Shown here: in pieces, positions 11,825 to 22,551 of the stretch | Position numbering within the stretch: the first letter of the stretch is position 1 | How the letters are laid out: the number at the start of each line of letters is the position of its first letter | Assembly: GCF_050003625.1 (NCBI RefSeq) | Contig: NC_134400.1 | Span: 47,915,096 to 47,979,095 of the forward strand | Origin: Haematobia irritans | Lineage: Eukaryota > Arthropoda > Insecta > Diptera > Muscidae | Length of the DNA stretch: 64,000 nucleotides | Direction: 5' to 3' | Program-made: the position numbers and the translations under genes | The notes under the pieces: generated by a model | Database searches by the model: none | Told to the model about the DNA's origin: nothing | What the model saw: the letters and a program-made list of their open reading frames with translations, nothing else

Positions 11825-12769
11825 AAAATAGTGTAAATTGAAAAAAAAAACTAACAAATTTTATTTTTTACAATAAATCTATGACAAAATATAGAGATAT
11901 CCATAAAGCAAACATTCGAATTTTGTTAAAAAAATATATTTTTTCCTCCATCAAGATATGCACTTCTTTAGCATTTAGTCCAGAATATGATTGATGTATT
12001 TATTCACATAATACCACATAATTTTTGAGACACAAAATAGGGACCAAGCTCCCATCCAAATATAGCCGGAAGATTCACCATCCATGAGAGTTAATAAGCA
12101 GCACTATCATTGGTCATTATAACGTTTAAAATTATTTTCCCAATATAATGATGTGAGGTAAACTTATATTATTTTTGTAAAACTTAAGCTTTTCCAAATA
12201 AACTGAATGCCTCCAGAAATATTTTAAAACTGAAAAATTTTTTAGAAAATAAAATAATGGCCTACTATTTGTTTGAAAAAATATTTGAAGGAATTCCATG
12301 GTACAATTATTTATAAGGTAGCTTCCTTAGTCCAAAAATAACAACAAAACTATATAAAAACACATCAACACAATGTCAGTAAAAAGTAAAACAAATACAA
12401 AACTATTTGTTGGAATAGTGTGTCATTCATGAGAAATTCATGGACGATTTTCGCAATTTTCTCGCTTGTAAAACTTACAACATTTAAGCATTCTTCCGGA
12501 GCAACTGTTCCCTATGCCAGGGGCGCTATGAACTACGGTCCCAAATTGGAAACGAAGCAGGACCCCAAATTTTGGGTCCCTTATCGCTATGAATAAAAAC
12601 CCCATGAAAATGGGCCCTAATTCTATAAGTGATAAGAATGAAGATGGACTCCAAGAAAAAATTGAGGCCCATTTGCATAAAAAATTTTTGAGTGTACGAT
12701 AATGGGGCCCAAAATTAAAAATCTATCAAAATATTTATTATTCACTTCAATCTCATCAAAAGTTTAATA
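11825..12769. other. unassigned; GGGCCC-type repeat in right part
   Basis: AT-rich with no recognisable gene. About 12505-12720 holds another copy of the CCCATGAAAATGGGCCC / ATGGGGCCC repeat. No Penelope reverse-transcriptase motifs were found upstream of the relic that follows. Confidence 0.45.
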
Positions 12770-13571
12770 GCGGCTTACAAACCATCATCAGAAAAGAGGG
12801 ACGATGAAAACGATTCAAAATAATTTAGATCCTTGACACATGTACCAACTATCTCCGAAAGGATATAAAAATCCGATATTTTTGATAAAAATAAATATAG
12901 CTTGGCACATAAATCCAACAATACTTTAAGAAATCTGTTTAGTAATACAAAAGACCGTTTCCCCTTATCCGAAACCTCAAACGTAATTTATGAGATTCCG
13001 TGTGATGGAAACTCATAAGAAAAGTGCGAAAAAATATACATTGGAACCAACAAAAACAAATTAAAAACAAGGTTATCCGGGCACAAATCTGACATCAAAA
13101 CACGTAATAACAACAAAATATAAAAAACTACGTTAGCGACACACTGTGCAGCAACTAACCGCCATCCAAACTTTGATATGGTTCGTGTCTTACAACGAGA
13201 GAGCAGCATAAGCAAGAGATACACCTTATGCGCTTTACAGTTTATCAGTTATTCCGGACGGAATGTCGGTGTTTGTAAAGAATCTTACAGTGTGTCGGAT
13301 CGATACGTCTTGTCGGCGATGACAAAATAATCGGTAAATGTGTTATCGATCCCATAAACATGCAGCAGTATCGATTATGCCTTCGGACTAAACTTATAAT
13401 GTGCACAATATATGGATATGTTCGACACGAGCACTGTCGTCCGGAATAACTGATAGTCTGTAAAGCGCATTAGAAATGTTACACATAAACAACGTACCAA
13501 CGACGAGGAGAATAACTTACAAAACAGACACGAACAACATCGCTCACATATACAGACAAATGGTATGCTGA
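12770..13571 (+). pseudogene. Penelope-like element, C-terminal GIY-YIG endonuclease relic
   Basis: One frame, with in-frame stops, reads THVPTISERI, then NTLRNLFSNTKDR, then VIYEIPCDGNS, KIYIGT, KTRLSGHKSDIKTR, LATHC and FDMVRVLQRESS. This is the linker and GIY-YIG endonuclease domain that Penelope-like retroelements carry after the reverse transcriptase. A Harbinger-type MITE (13229-13469) splits it; beyond it the frame resumes with EMLHINN and NNIAHIYRQM and ends at TGA. At least four in-frame stops show it is dead. The reverse transcriptase is missing, so this is a 5'-truncated copy. The endonuclease would nick target DNA for template-primed reverse transcription. Confidence 0.85.
13229..13469. 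mobile_element. PIF/Harbinger-type MITE, TTA duplication
   Basis: 241 bp with ~32-bp terminal inverted repeats (TGCGCTTTACAG... and ATCAGTTATTCCGGACG). Flanked by TTA at 13226-13228 and 13470-13472. Deleting it plus one TTA restores the Penelope frame across SKRYTL-EMLH. A 3-bp TWA duplication with long TIRs fits PIF/Harbinger. Noncoding. Confidence 0.9.
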
Positions 13572-14217
13572 AACCAAAAGCAGAAATACGACGAGCAATT
13601 TACAGAGCAACATTCACATTCAGTGCAATAAAGAAACCAGACGAGAGCAGTGATGTCTCGCTGACTCTAATAAGAATAAGTGCTTAGTTATTGTAACAGA
13701 TGTAAGTGAAAGATAGTTGTGTCCACCTACTTTTTATAATCGCCTAGTACATTGTGTTATGTTGAGATGTTTATTATTTATGTTGTCATGTATTTAATAT
13801 TAAAAAACAGAATGTTATCATATATTTTATGGAATTAATTTAGTATAATATACGTATTATAGATCATTACTTCTTGAAGAAGCAATTCAAGGAAATTGCG
13901 AAATATTGAAGGAAAATAAAAATACATATAGATCTCAAGCTCGAAAAAACACAAAAACTTTTATTTGAAAATAAAGATCGAAAAAACAACAAAAACACAA
14001 AAATCATTTCAATACTTATTTAAAGATTACATTTTATATAAATGAACTAAAGCTCCAATTTGATTGTACGTCTGCACTCCAGTTTTTGCTCATAGATACT
14101 TTTTGGCTGTCAATGAAAAATCATTTAATATGGAGTGTGGTATTTTTACTGGGCGAAAAATTAGTGTAAAAAAATTATCTCATTTGTAAGTTAGTCCATA
14201 CGTGGTATATATTAAAC
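13572..14217. other. probable Penelope 3' UTR and AT-rich tail
   Basis: Follows the stop of the endonuclease frame. The first few hundred bases (to about 13,930) probably belong to the retroelement 3' end; the CTTCTTGAAGAAGC palindrome near 13871 and poly-A patches are compatible. The remainder is unassigned. No gene seen. Confidence 0.4.
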
Positions 14218-14469
14218 TAAAACAAGTATATACGACCGTAAGTTCGGCCAGGCCGAATCTTATGTACCCTCCACCATGGATTGCGTAGAAACTTGTACTA
14301 AATACTGTCATCCACAATCGAATTACTTGGGTTGCGGTAACACTTGCCGATTGCAAGGTATGTTAAAGCTTCTTAACACCGTCTTCTCAATTGTAAGTTA
14401 ATCCATACGGGGTATATATTAAAAAAAAAAACAATAGGCCAATTAAATACGTATATAATTCAGTTTGAA

Positions 14470-14727
14470 CAAATTTTCTATAGAAATAAAATTTTGTCAA
14501 ATTTTCTATAGAAATAAAATCTTGACAAAATTTTGTATAATAATAAAATTTTGACAAAATTTTCTATTGAAATGAAATGTTGACAAAATTTTCTACAGAA
14601 ATAAAATGTTGACAAAATTTTGTATAGTAATAAAATGTTGACAAAATTTTGTGTAGTAATAAAATGTTGACAAAATTTTCGATTGTAATAAAATTTTGAC
14701 AAAATTTTCCATAGAAATAAAATGTTG
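14470..14727. repeat. 29-bp minisatellite array
   Basis: About nine units built on TTTTGACAAAATTTT and CTATAGAAATAAAA. The same unit recurs in many unrelated repeats across the window. Confidence 0.85.
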
Positions 14728-15498
14728 AGAGTATTTTTGGGGATCGGCTATATATAACTATATACCGATATGGACCAATTTTGGCATGGTTTTAAGACTA
14801 TATACTAACATCACGTATCAAATTTCAACCGGATCGGGTGAATTTTGTTCTTCCAAGGGGCTCCGGAGGTCAAATCTGGGGATCGGTTTATATGGGGGCT
14901 ACATAAAATTATAGACCGATATGGACCAATTCTTGAATGGTTGTTAGAGACCATATACTTACACCACGTACCAAGTTTCAACCGAATCGGATGAATTTTG
15001 CTCATCCATGAGGCTCCGGAAGTCAAATCTGGTGATCGGTTTATATGGGGGCTATATAAATTTATGGACCGATGTAGACCAATTTTTGTATGGTTATTAG
15101 AGACCATATACACCATGTACCAAATTTCAGCCGGATCGGATGAAATTTGCTTCTCTTAGAGGCTCCGCAAGCGAAATCTGGGGATCGGTCTATATGGGGG
15201 CTATATATAATTATTGAGCGATATGGACCAACTTTTGCATGGTTATTAGAGACCATATACTAACACCATGCACCAAATTTCAACCGGATCGGATAAATTT
15301 TGCTCCTCCAAGAGGCTCCGCAAGCCAAATCTGAGCGTCGGATTATATGGGGGCTATACGTAAAAGTGGTCCGATATGGCCGTTTGACCTACATCAATAA
15401 CAACTACTTGTGCCAAGTTTCAAGTCGATAGCTTGTTTCGTTCGGAAGTTAGCGTGATTTCAACAGACGGACCGACGAACGGACGGACGGACATGCTT

Positions 15499-15551
15499 AG
15501 ACCCCATAAAGTATATATATTTCTCTAGAATATATATACTTTATGGGGTCT
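15499..15551. repeat. 22-bp perfect inverted repeat replacing the mini-me core
   Basis: AGACCCCATAAAGTATATAT (plus two bases) and its exact inverse flank a 9-base loop. In intact copies only one arm is present and the core CGACTCAGAATTTCACCACG sits where the second arm is here. Confidence 0.88.
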
Positions 15552-15628
15552 TAGGGCAGTATTTCGATGTGTTACAAACGGAATGACAAAGTTAATATGC
15601 CCCCCATCCTATGGTGGAGGGTATAAAA

Positions 15629-15819
15629 ATGCCCAATGAATAAGTAGTCATATACTGCATATGATAGTTTTGAAGCAAATGGATATTTTTGTATCTAACT
15701 ATGAATATGCAATGGAAACCAATTTCCCAGTGTAACCCGAGTTCAATTCCTAGAAAAAGAGTTCACTTAGAAACAATTTTCATGTCTTTGTAGAACTATG
15801 TGATCGTCATCGGGCGATT
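15629..15819. other. short unassigned spacer
   Basis: Unique-looking AT-rich sequence between a family A and a family B element. No gene seen. Confidence 0.4.
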
Positions 15820-16640
15820 TTTATACCCTTCACCACTATTGTGGTACAGGGTATAATAAGTTTGTGCATTTGTATGTAACGCCAAGAAGGAGTAATCATA
15901 GACCAACCTTTTAGTATACAGATCGGCTTAGAATTAAATTCTGAGTCGATTTAGCGATGTCCGTCTGTCTGTCTGTCCGTCTGTCTGTCCGTCTGTCTGT
16001 CTGTCTGTTGATGTATTTTTGTGTGCAAAGTACAGCTCGCAGTTTTAGTTCGATTGTCCTAAAATTTGGTATAGGGTTCTGTTTCGGCTCAAAGACGATC
16101 CCTATTGATTTTGGAAAAAATCGGTTCAGATTTAGATATAGCTGCCATATATATTTTTCACCGATCTGGTCATAATTGGCGTGTATATCAACCGATCTTC
16201 CTCAAATTCCGTACATCCGAATATTTTATGAGTCTCGAAAAACTTGCAAAATATCAGCCAAATCGGTTCAGATTTAGATATAGCTCCCATATATAGCTTT
16301 CGCCCGATTTACACTCATTTGCCCAAAGAGGCCAATTTTTTGCTCCGATTTAGTTGAAATTTTGCACAGGGAGTAGAATTAGCATTGTAGCTATGCGTGC
16401 CAAATTTGGTTGAAATCGGTTCAGATTTAGATATAGCTCCCATATATATGTTTTTCTGATTTCGACAAAAATGGCCAAAATACCAACATTTTCCTTGTAA
16501 AATCGCCACTGCTTAGTCGAAAAGTTGTAAAAATGACTCTAATTTTCCTAAACTTCTAATACATATATATCGAGCGATAAATCATAAATAAACTTTTGCA
16601 AAGTTTCCTTAAAATTGCTTCAGATTTAAACGTTTCCCAT
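15820..16640 (+). mobile_element. family B element, tandem copy 1
   Basis: Starts TTTATACCCTTCACCAC and its near-inverse GTGGTACAGGGTATAA, then the core (AATTCTGAGTCGATTTAGCG), a GTCY tract, TTTGTGTGCAAAGTACAGC and two monomers. It stops at TTTCCCATATTT where copy 2 starts, lacking the far end. Confidence 0.8.
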
Positions 16641-18050
16641 ATTTATACCCTTCACCACTACTGTGGTACAGGGTATAATAAGTTTGTGCATTTGTATGTA
16701 ACGCCAAGAAGGAGTAATCACAGACCAACCTGTTAGTATACGGATCGGCTTAGAATTAAATTCTGAGTCGATTTAGCGATGTCCGTCTGTCTGTCTGTCT
16801 GTCTGTTGATGTATTTTTGTGTGCAAAGTACAGCTCGCAGTTTTAGTCCGATTGTCCTAAAATTTGGTATAGGGTCCTGTTTCGGCTCAAAGACGATCCC
16901 TATTTATTTTGGAAAAAATCGGTTCAGATTTAGATATAGCTGCCATATATATTTTTCACCGATCTGGTCATAATTGGCGTGTATATCAACCGATCTTCCT
17001 CAAATTCCGTACATCCAAATATTTTATGAGTCTCGAAAAATTTGCAAAATATCAGCAAAATCGGTTCAGATTTAGATATAGCTCCCATATATAGCTTTCG
17101 CCCGATTTACACTCATATGACCACAGAGGCCAATTTTTAACTCCGATTTAGTTGAAATTTTGCATAGGGAGTAGAATTAGCATTGTAGCCATACGTGCCA
17201 AATTTGGTTGAAATCGGTTCAGATTTAGATATATCTCCCATATATACCTTTCGCCCGATTTACACTCATATGACCACAGAGGCCAATTTTTAACTCCGAT
17301 TTAGTTGAAATTTTGCACAGGGAGTAGAATTAGCATTGTTACTATGCGTGCCAAATTTGGTTGAAATCGGTTCAGATTTGGATATATCTCCCATATATAG
17401 CTTTCGCCCGATTTACACTCATATGACCACAGAGGCCAATTTTTAACTCCGATTTAGTTGAAATTTTGCACAGGGAGTAGAATTAGCATTGTTGCTATGC
17501 GTGCCAAATTTGGTTGAAATCGGTTCAGATTTAGATATATCTCCCATATATAGCTTTCGCCCGATTTACACTCATATGTCCACAGAGGCCAATTTTTAAC
17601 TCCGATTTAGTTGAAATTTTGTACAGGGAGTAGAATTAGCATTGTTGCTATGCGTGCCAAATTTGGTTGAAATCGGTTCAGATTTAGATATATCTCCCAT
17701 ATATAGCTTTCGCCCGATTGACACTCATATGTCCACAGAGGCCAATTTTTAACTCCCATTTAGTTGAAATTTTGCACAGGGAGGAGAATAAGCATTGTTG
17801 CTATGCGTGCCAAATTTGGTTGAAATCGGTTCAGATTTAGATATAGCTCCCATATATATGTTTTTCTGATTTCGACAAAAATGGTAAAAATACCAAAATT
17901 TTCCTTGTAAAATCGCCACTGCTTAGTCGAAAGGTTGTAAAAATGACTCTAATTTTCCTAAACTTCTAATACATATATATCGAGCGATAAATCATAAATA
18001 AACTTTTGCAAAGTTTCCTTAAAATTGCTTCAGATTTAAACGTTTCCCAT
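16641..18050 (+). mobile_element. family B element, tandem copy 2
   Basis: Same start as copy 1 but with more 153-bp monomers (AAATCGGTTC repeats at 17211, 17364 and 17517, exactly 153 apart). It shares private variants with copy 3, such as GCATAGGGAGTAG and CAGATTTGGATATATC, and is truncated at the same point as copy 1. Confidence 0.85.
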
Positions 18051-19488
18051 ATTTATACCCTTCACCACTACTGTGGTACAGGGTATAATAAGTTTGTGCA
18101 TTTGTATGTAACGCCAAGAAGGAGTAATCACAGACCAACCTTTTAGTATACGGATCGGCTTAGAATTAAATTCTGAGTCGATTAACGATGTCCGTCTGTC
18201 TGTCTGTCCGTCTGTCTGTCCGTCTGTCTGTCTGTCTGTCTGTTGATGTATTTTTGTGTGCAAAGTACAGCTCGCAGTTTTAGTCCGATTGTCCTAAAAT
18301 TTGGTATAGGGTCCTGTTTCGGCTCAAAGACGATCCCTATTTATTTTGGAAAAAATCGGTTCAGATTTAGATATAGCTGCCATATATATTTTTCACCGAT
18401 CTGGTCATAATTGGCGTGTATATCAACCGATCTTCCTCAAATTCCGTACATCCAAATATTTTATGAGTCTCGAAAAACTTGCAAAATATCAGCAAAATCG
18501 GTTCAGATTTAGATATAGCTCCCATATATAGCTTTCGCCCGATTTACACTCATATGACCACAGAGGCCAATTTTTAACTCCGATTTAGTTGAAATTTTGC
18601 ATAGGGAGTAGAATTAGCATTGTAGCCATACGTGCCAAATTTGGTTGAAATCGGTTCAGATTTAGATATATCTCCCATATATACCTTTCGCCCGATTTAC
18701 ACTCATATGACCACAGAGGCCAATTTTTAACTCCGATTTAGTTGAAATTTTGCACAGGGAGTAGAATTAGCATTGTTACTATGCGTGCCAAATTTGGTTG
18801 AAATCGGTTCAGATTTGGATATATCTCCCATATATAGCTTTCGCCCGATTTACACTCATATGACCACAGAGGCCAATTTTTAACTCCGATTTAGTTGAAA
18901 TTTTGCACAGGGAGTAGAATTAGCATTGTGGCTATGCGTGCCAAATTTGGTTGAAATCGGTTCAGATTTAGATATATCTCCCATATATAGCTTTCGCCCG
19001 ATTTACACTCATATGTCCACAGAGGCCAATTTTTAACTCCGATTTAGTTGAAATTTTGTACAGGGGGTAGAATTAGCATTGTTGCTATGCGTGCCAAATT
19101 TGGTTGAAATCGGTTCAGATTTAGATATATCTCCCATATATAGCTTTCGCCCGATTGACACTCATATGTCCACAGAGGCCAATTTTTAACTCCCATTTAG
19201 TTGAAATTTTGCACAGGGAGGAGAATAAGCATTGTTGCTATGCGTGCCAAATTTGGTTGAAATCGGTTCAGATTTAGATATAGCTTCCATATATATGTTT
19301 TTCTGATTTCGACAAAAATGGTCAAAATACCAAAATTTTCCTTGTAAAATCGCCACTGCTTAGTCGAAAGGTTGTAAAAATGACTCTAATTTTCCTAAAC
19401 TTCTAATACATATATATCGAGCGATAAATCATAAATAAACTTTTTTGAAGTTTCCTTAAAATTGCTTCAGATTTAAACGTTTCCCATA
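18051..19488 (+). mobile_element. family B element, tandem copy 3
   Basis: Near-identical to copy 2 at an offset of 1,410 bp; this copy continues into the true far end. Differences are a handful of substitutions and a longer GTCY tract (18190-18242). Confidence 0.85.
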
Positions 19489-19986
19489 TTTTTTTACTAA
19501 TATTGTGTTCCACCCTAGTGCATTAGCCGACTTAAATTTTGAGTCTATAGATTTTGTAGAAGTCTATCAAATTCTTCCAGATCGAGTGATATTTAAATGT
19601 ATGTATTTGGGACAAACCTTTATATATAGCCCCCAACACATTTGACGGATGTGATATGGTATCGAAAATTTAGATCTACAAAGTGGTGCAGGGTATAATA
19701 TAGTCGGCCCCACCCGACTTTAGACTTTCCTTACTGGTTTTTTACTAACATTGTGTTCCACCCTAGTGCATTAGCCGACTTAAATTTTGAGTTTATAGAT
19801 TTTGTAGAAGTGTATCAAATTCTCCCAGATCGAGTGATATTTCAATGTATGTATTTGGGACAAACCTTTATATATAGCCCCCAACACATTTGACGGATGT
19901 GATATGGTATCGAAAATTTAGATCTACAAAGTGGTGCAGGGTATAATATAGTCGGCCCCGCCCGACTTTAGACTTTCCTTACTGGT
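19489..19986 (+). repeat. family B far end, tandemly doubled
   Basis: Two ~248-bp head-to-tail copies of the terminal module: CTAGTGCATTAGCCGAC, CCCCCAACACATTTGACGG, GTGGTGCAGGGTATAATA and the GTCGG...CCGAC hairpin, each ending TTCCTTACTGG. Confidence 0.85.
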
Positions 19987-20369
19987 TTTTAAAAGCCTAT
20001 TGTTTTAACGATAAAATTTTTTTAAATGTCGATCTGTTAATTTTTTTCAATGCGAGGCCTTATTTGCCCAACTTGTATACTGGACTTTTGTTAGTGGGAA
20101 AAAGAAAGCAATAGACATTTTTAAAAAAATCGTGCGGTTGTAACCCCACATCACATGAAACAGGTCCCAAAAAAATGTTGGGCCCATTTTCATTATGGAA
20201 TTATAGGCTCCATTTTTATTATGTAGTAGAACCCCCCCCCCAAAAAAAAGAATGTCGACCCCAAAAATTATCCAAATTTCGTGTTATTGTATCCCATATA
20301 ATTATTGGGGTACATTTCCATTGGACAAAGTGGGGCTAATTTTCATGGGGCCCATATTCAAGCGCCAAA
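19987..20369. other. unassigned with GGGCCC-type repeat
   Basis: No gene seen. About 20130-20369 carries the TTGGGCCCATTTTCAT / CATGGGGCCCATATT repeat also found near 10.9 and 12.6 kb. Confidence 0.45.
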
Positions 20370-20461
20370 TGTCAATCTTTAGTAGAACTTTGTAGGCTAT
20401 CTATGATAACGGAAACATAAGATTCGGCTTGGCCGAACTTTCGGCCGTATATAGTTGTTTC
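20370..20461 (+). mobile_element. decayed family A far end
   Basis: CTTTAGTAGAACTTTGTAGG, then CTTGGCCGAACTTTCGGCCG and TATATAGTTG; a diverged copy of the family A terminal hairpin with its upstream part missing. Confidence 0.65.
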
Positions 20462-21212
20462 ATAAATGGTATTGTAATCTTATTGCACTATCCGCATTTG
20501 AAAAAGTGCAAGAAAAGTCTGATTGTATTCGATTCGTTGTTTAATTGTGAACAGGATGTGTTGAATGAACATGGGAGGTGTGAACGCCTGTCTGACCAGT
20601 CAAGTATGAGTGAGTGAAAGAGCCAAGCATACGAGTGAATTGTTTATTGATTTACAGAACATTACATCTCGTGTTTTAATTAAAATATGACAACCTGCCA
20701 TCGTTTGTTAACAATATAATCCAAGTAAATATTATATCGTATATCTGCTAATGACACAATGATAAACATAGAGATGTGAACTTGTGCACGGAATAATCAT
20801 GACTCGATTCCCATTTCCTATGTTTTGATTAAAATTCGATTAGTCGCCACTATTAAAAGTCAAATTTGATTAACATCAAAAGTTGATAGCACTCCTTGAT
20901 AAAGGTGAAACAGTTTCTAAGGGGTCCTTGTATCGGCCATGATAACAGTCCTCTAATATAATGTCCTAATTGCCCTGGAATATGTGGGGTAGAGTCCTGT
21001 ATTATAGTGTCATTCGCTGTCATCCGTAACAGGGATAACTTGAATTGTTCTGGCCCCTCAAGAGTTTTCACACCCTTAAAATATCGTTTCTGTAACATAC
21101 ACCCCAAACACATTTTGCTTGAAGTTCACTTTAGGCATACACTGGTAACGTTCCAGCAAAACTACAATTTCTGGGATACTTTGAAGAATGAAAACCACTT
21201 GCGTTTATAGTG
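20462..21212. other. unassigned stretch
   Basis: Two short open frames (62 and 86 residues) show no recognisable motif. About 21076-21113 matches part of the TA-type MITE family at 60.1 kb (CTGTAACATACACCCCAAAC). No gene supported. Confidence 0.4.
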
Positions 21213-21856
21213 CATTGAAAAGAAAGCATGCCCGGTTCCAAAGATTTTGTCTTTACTTTAAAAAATTTGGTATTGATTCCGAGCCAAAGAAGCGGAGAAT
21301 ACAAGTAAGGATACTTTTAAGACACAATTCTCTTTTGTGTACTTGCTTCTAGGAAGCAAATTTTAATTTTTTACTTTCTCAGCTTTTTTTCTTCATATGC
21401 TATCAAAGTCCTTTAAAAACGAGTTAATGACAACTTTATTTTCTAAATTAAGACTCGACTTCCAGTAGAAATTATGCTATGTTTCAAGTAAAAAACTTCT
21501 TTAAAATAAAGTTTTGAAAAACATGTCCTATTTTTGAACGATTTTTTGCTTTGTAGTCAAGATGCAAAGAGACAACAAATTTAAAGACAATTTCATTAAA
21601 TTTAAAGAATTTTTCTGAATTATTAAAGTCAAGTTGACTTTAGCCCAAACGTTTTTTCTTTCATGTTATGATACCCATTTTTAAGTAAAATCACTTAATT
21701 ATATGAATAATAGGACTTCATTGAAAAGTTTATCGACTTATGGACAAGGAAAAAAAACTTTATATTAGAGAAATGCTTCTTCTATGCTAAGCAAAATTTG
21801 CATTCGTATTTTAAAGACATGAAATCTTTGACCTCACGACAATATTTTTTTTAGTG
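21213..21856 (+). mobile_element. TA-type MITE, CACTGAAAAAAA family, copy 3 (diverged)
   Basis: Colinear with 8297-8951 and 11174-11822 but with a decayed left terminus (CATTGAAAAGAAAGCATG). Right terminus TTTTTTTTAGTG abuts the SINE directly. Confidence 0.82.
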
Positions 21857-22199
21857 TGGAGCCACTGCGGTGCAATGGTTAGCATGCCCGCCTTGCATAC
21901 ACAAGGTCGAGGGTTCGGTTCCTGCTTCGACCGAACACAAAAAAGTTTTTCAGCGTTGGATTATCCCACCTCGGTAATGCTGGTGACATATCTGAGGGTT
22001 TCAAAGCTTCTCTAAGTGGTTTCACTGCAATGTGGAACGCCGTTCGGACTCGGCTATAAAAAGGAGGTCCCTTGCATTGAGCTTAACATGGAATCGGGCA
22101 GCACTCAGTGATAAGAGAGTAGTTCACCAATGTGGTATCACAATGGACTGAATAGTCTAAGTGAGCTTGATACATCGGGCTGCCACCTAACCTAACCTA
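21857..22199 (+). repeat. tRNA-derived SINE
   Basis: The first ~75 bases are tRNA-like: an A-box-like GGTGCAATGGTTAGCATG and a B box GGTTCGGTTCC (21912-21922), which would act as an internal RNA polymerase III promoter. The body (CCCACCTCGGTAATGCTGG, CACTCAGTGATAAGAGAG) has no coding capacity. The tail is CCACCTAACCTAACCT. It lies flush against a MITE terminus. It would need a LINE reverse transcriptase in trans. Two shorter pieces of the same family occur at 10400-10446 and 40972-41128. Confidence 0.85.
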
Positions 22200-22551
22200 T
22201 AGTACTCTTCAAGCCCTTGATACAAAAATATGTTGCTCAGGTATAGTGCAAAATCCCAAATTGTAATTAACCAAAAAGAAAGACTTGTTTGAAATCATAT
22301 AACGTCAAAATGTTCTTTATGGTTCTCAATGAAACACATTTCAAATCGGAAATTATTAGTTATTCTAAAAATCCGATAGCAGAGATACTATTGTTTTTTT
22401 TTTTAACTATTAAAATATTCCTTCTTAAATTTATAGATGGAAAGATTATAAAATTTCTTTTAATTAATTTTTTTTTTTTAAAGAAATTTCTTTTAATATT
22501 GAGTAAATTGCGCGACGTAAAATTTAGGTTGCATATTTTTCAAGTCAATGG
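22200..22551. other. unassigned, partly fold-back-related
   Basis: The right half (about 22485-22540: GACGTAAAATTTAGGTTGC) resembles 8109-8150 next to the fold-back element. The 96-residue open frame is low-complexity (F/I/L/K). No gene supported. Confidence 0.4.

Larger units (their letters stand above)
14218..15628 (-). mobile_element. mini-me-like element, family A, full-length compact copy
   Basis: Both ends are present in reverse orientation: the far end (CAAGTATATACGACCGTAAG, hairpin around GGCCAGGCC, then ACCCTCCACCATGG) at left and the GGAGGGTATAAAAA end at right. Between them lie a 29-bp minisatellite, about four 153-bp monomers and a short GTCY tract. The normal core is replaced by an inverted duplication (see 15499-15551). 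About 1.41 kb, noncoding; the 101- and 64-residue frames are monomer translations. Confidence 0.85.

Noticed and set aside
12988..13224. 78-residue minus-strand frame
   Set aside because: It is antisense to the Penelope endonuclease relic, whose motifs are on the plus strand.
21858..21933. Functional tRNA gene
   Set aside because: A and B boxes are present but no cloverleaf with a plausible anticodon or acceptor stem; it continues into a SINE body and TAACCTAACC tail.
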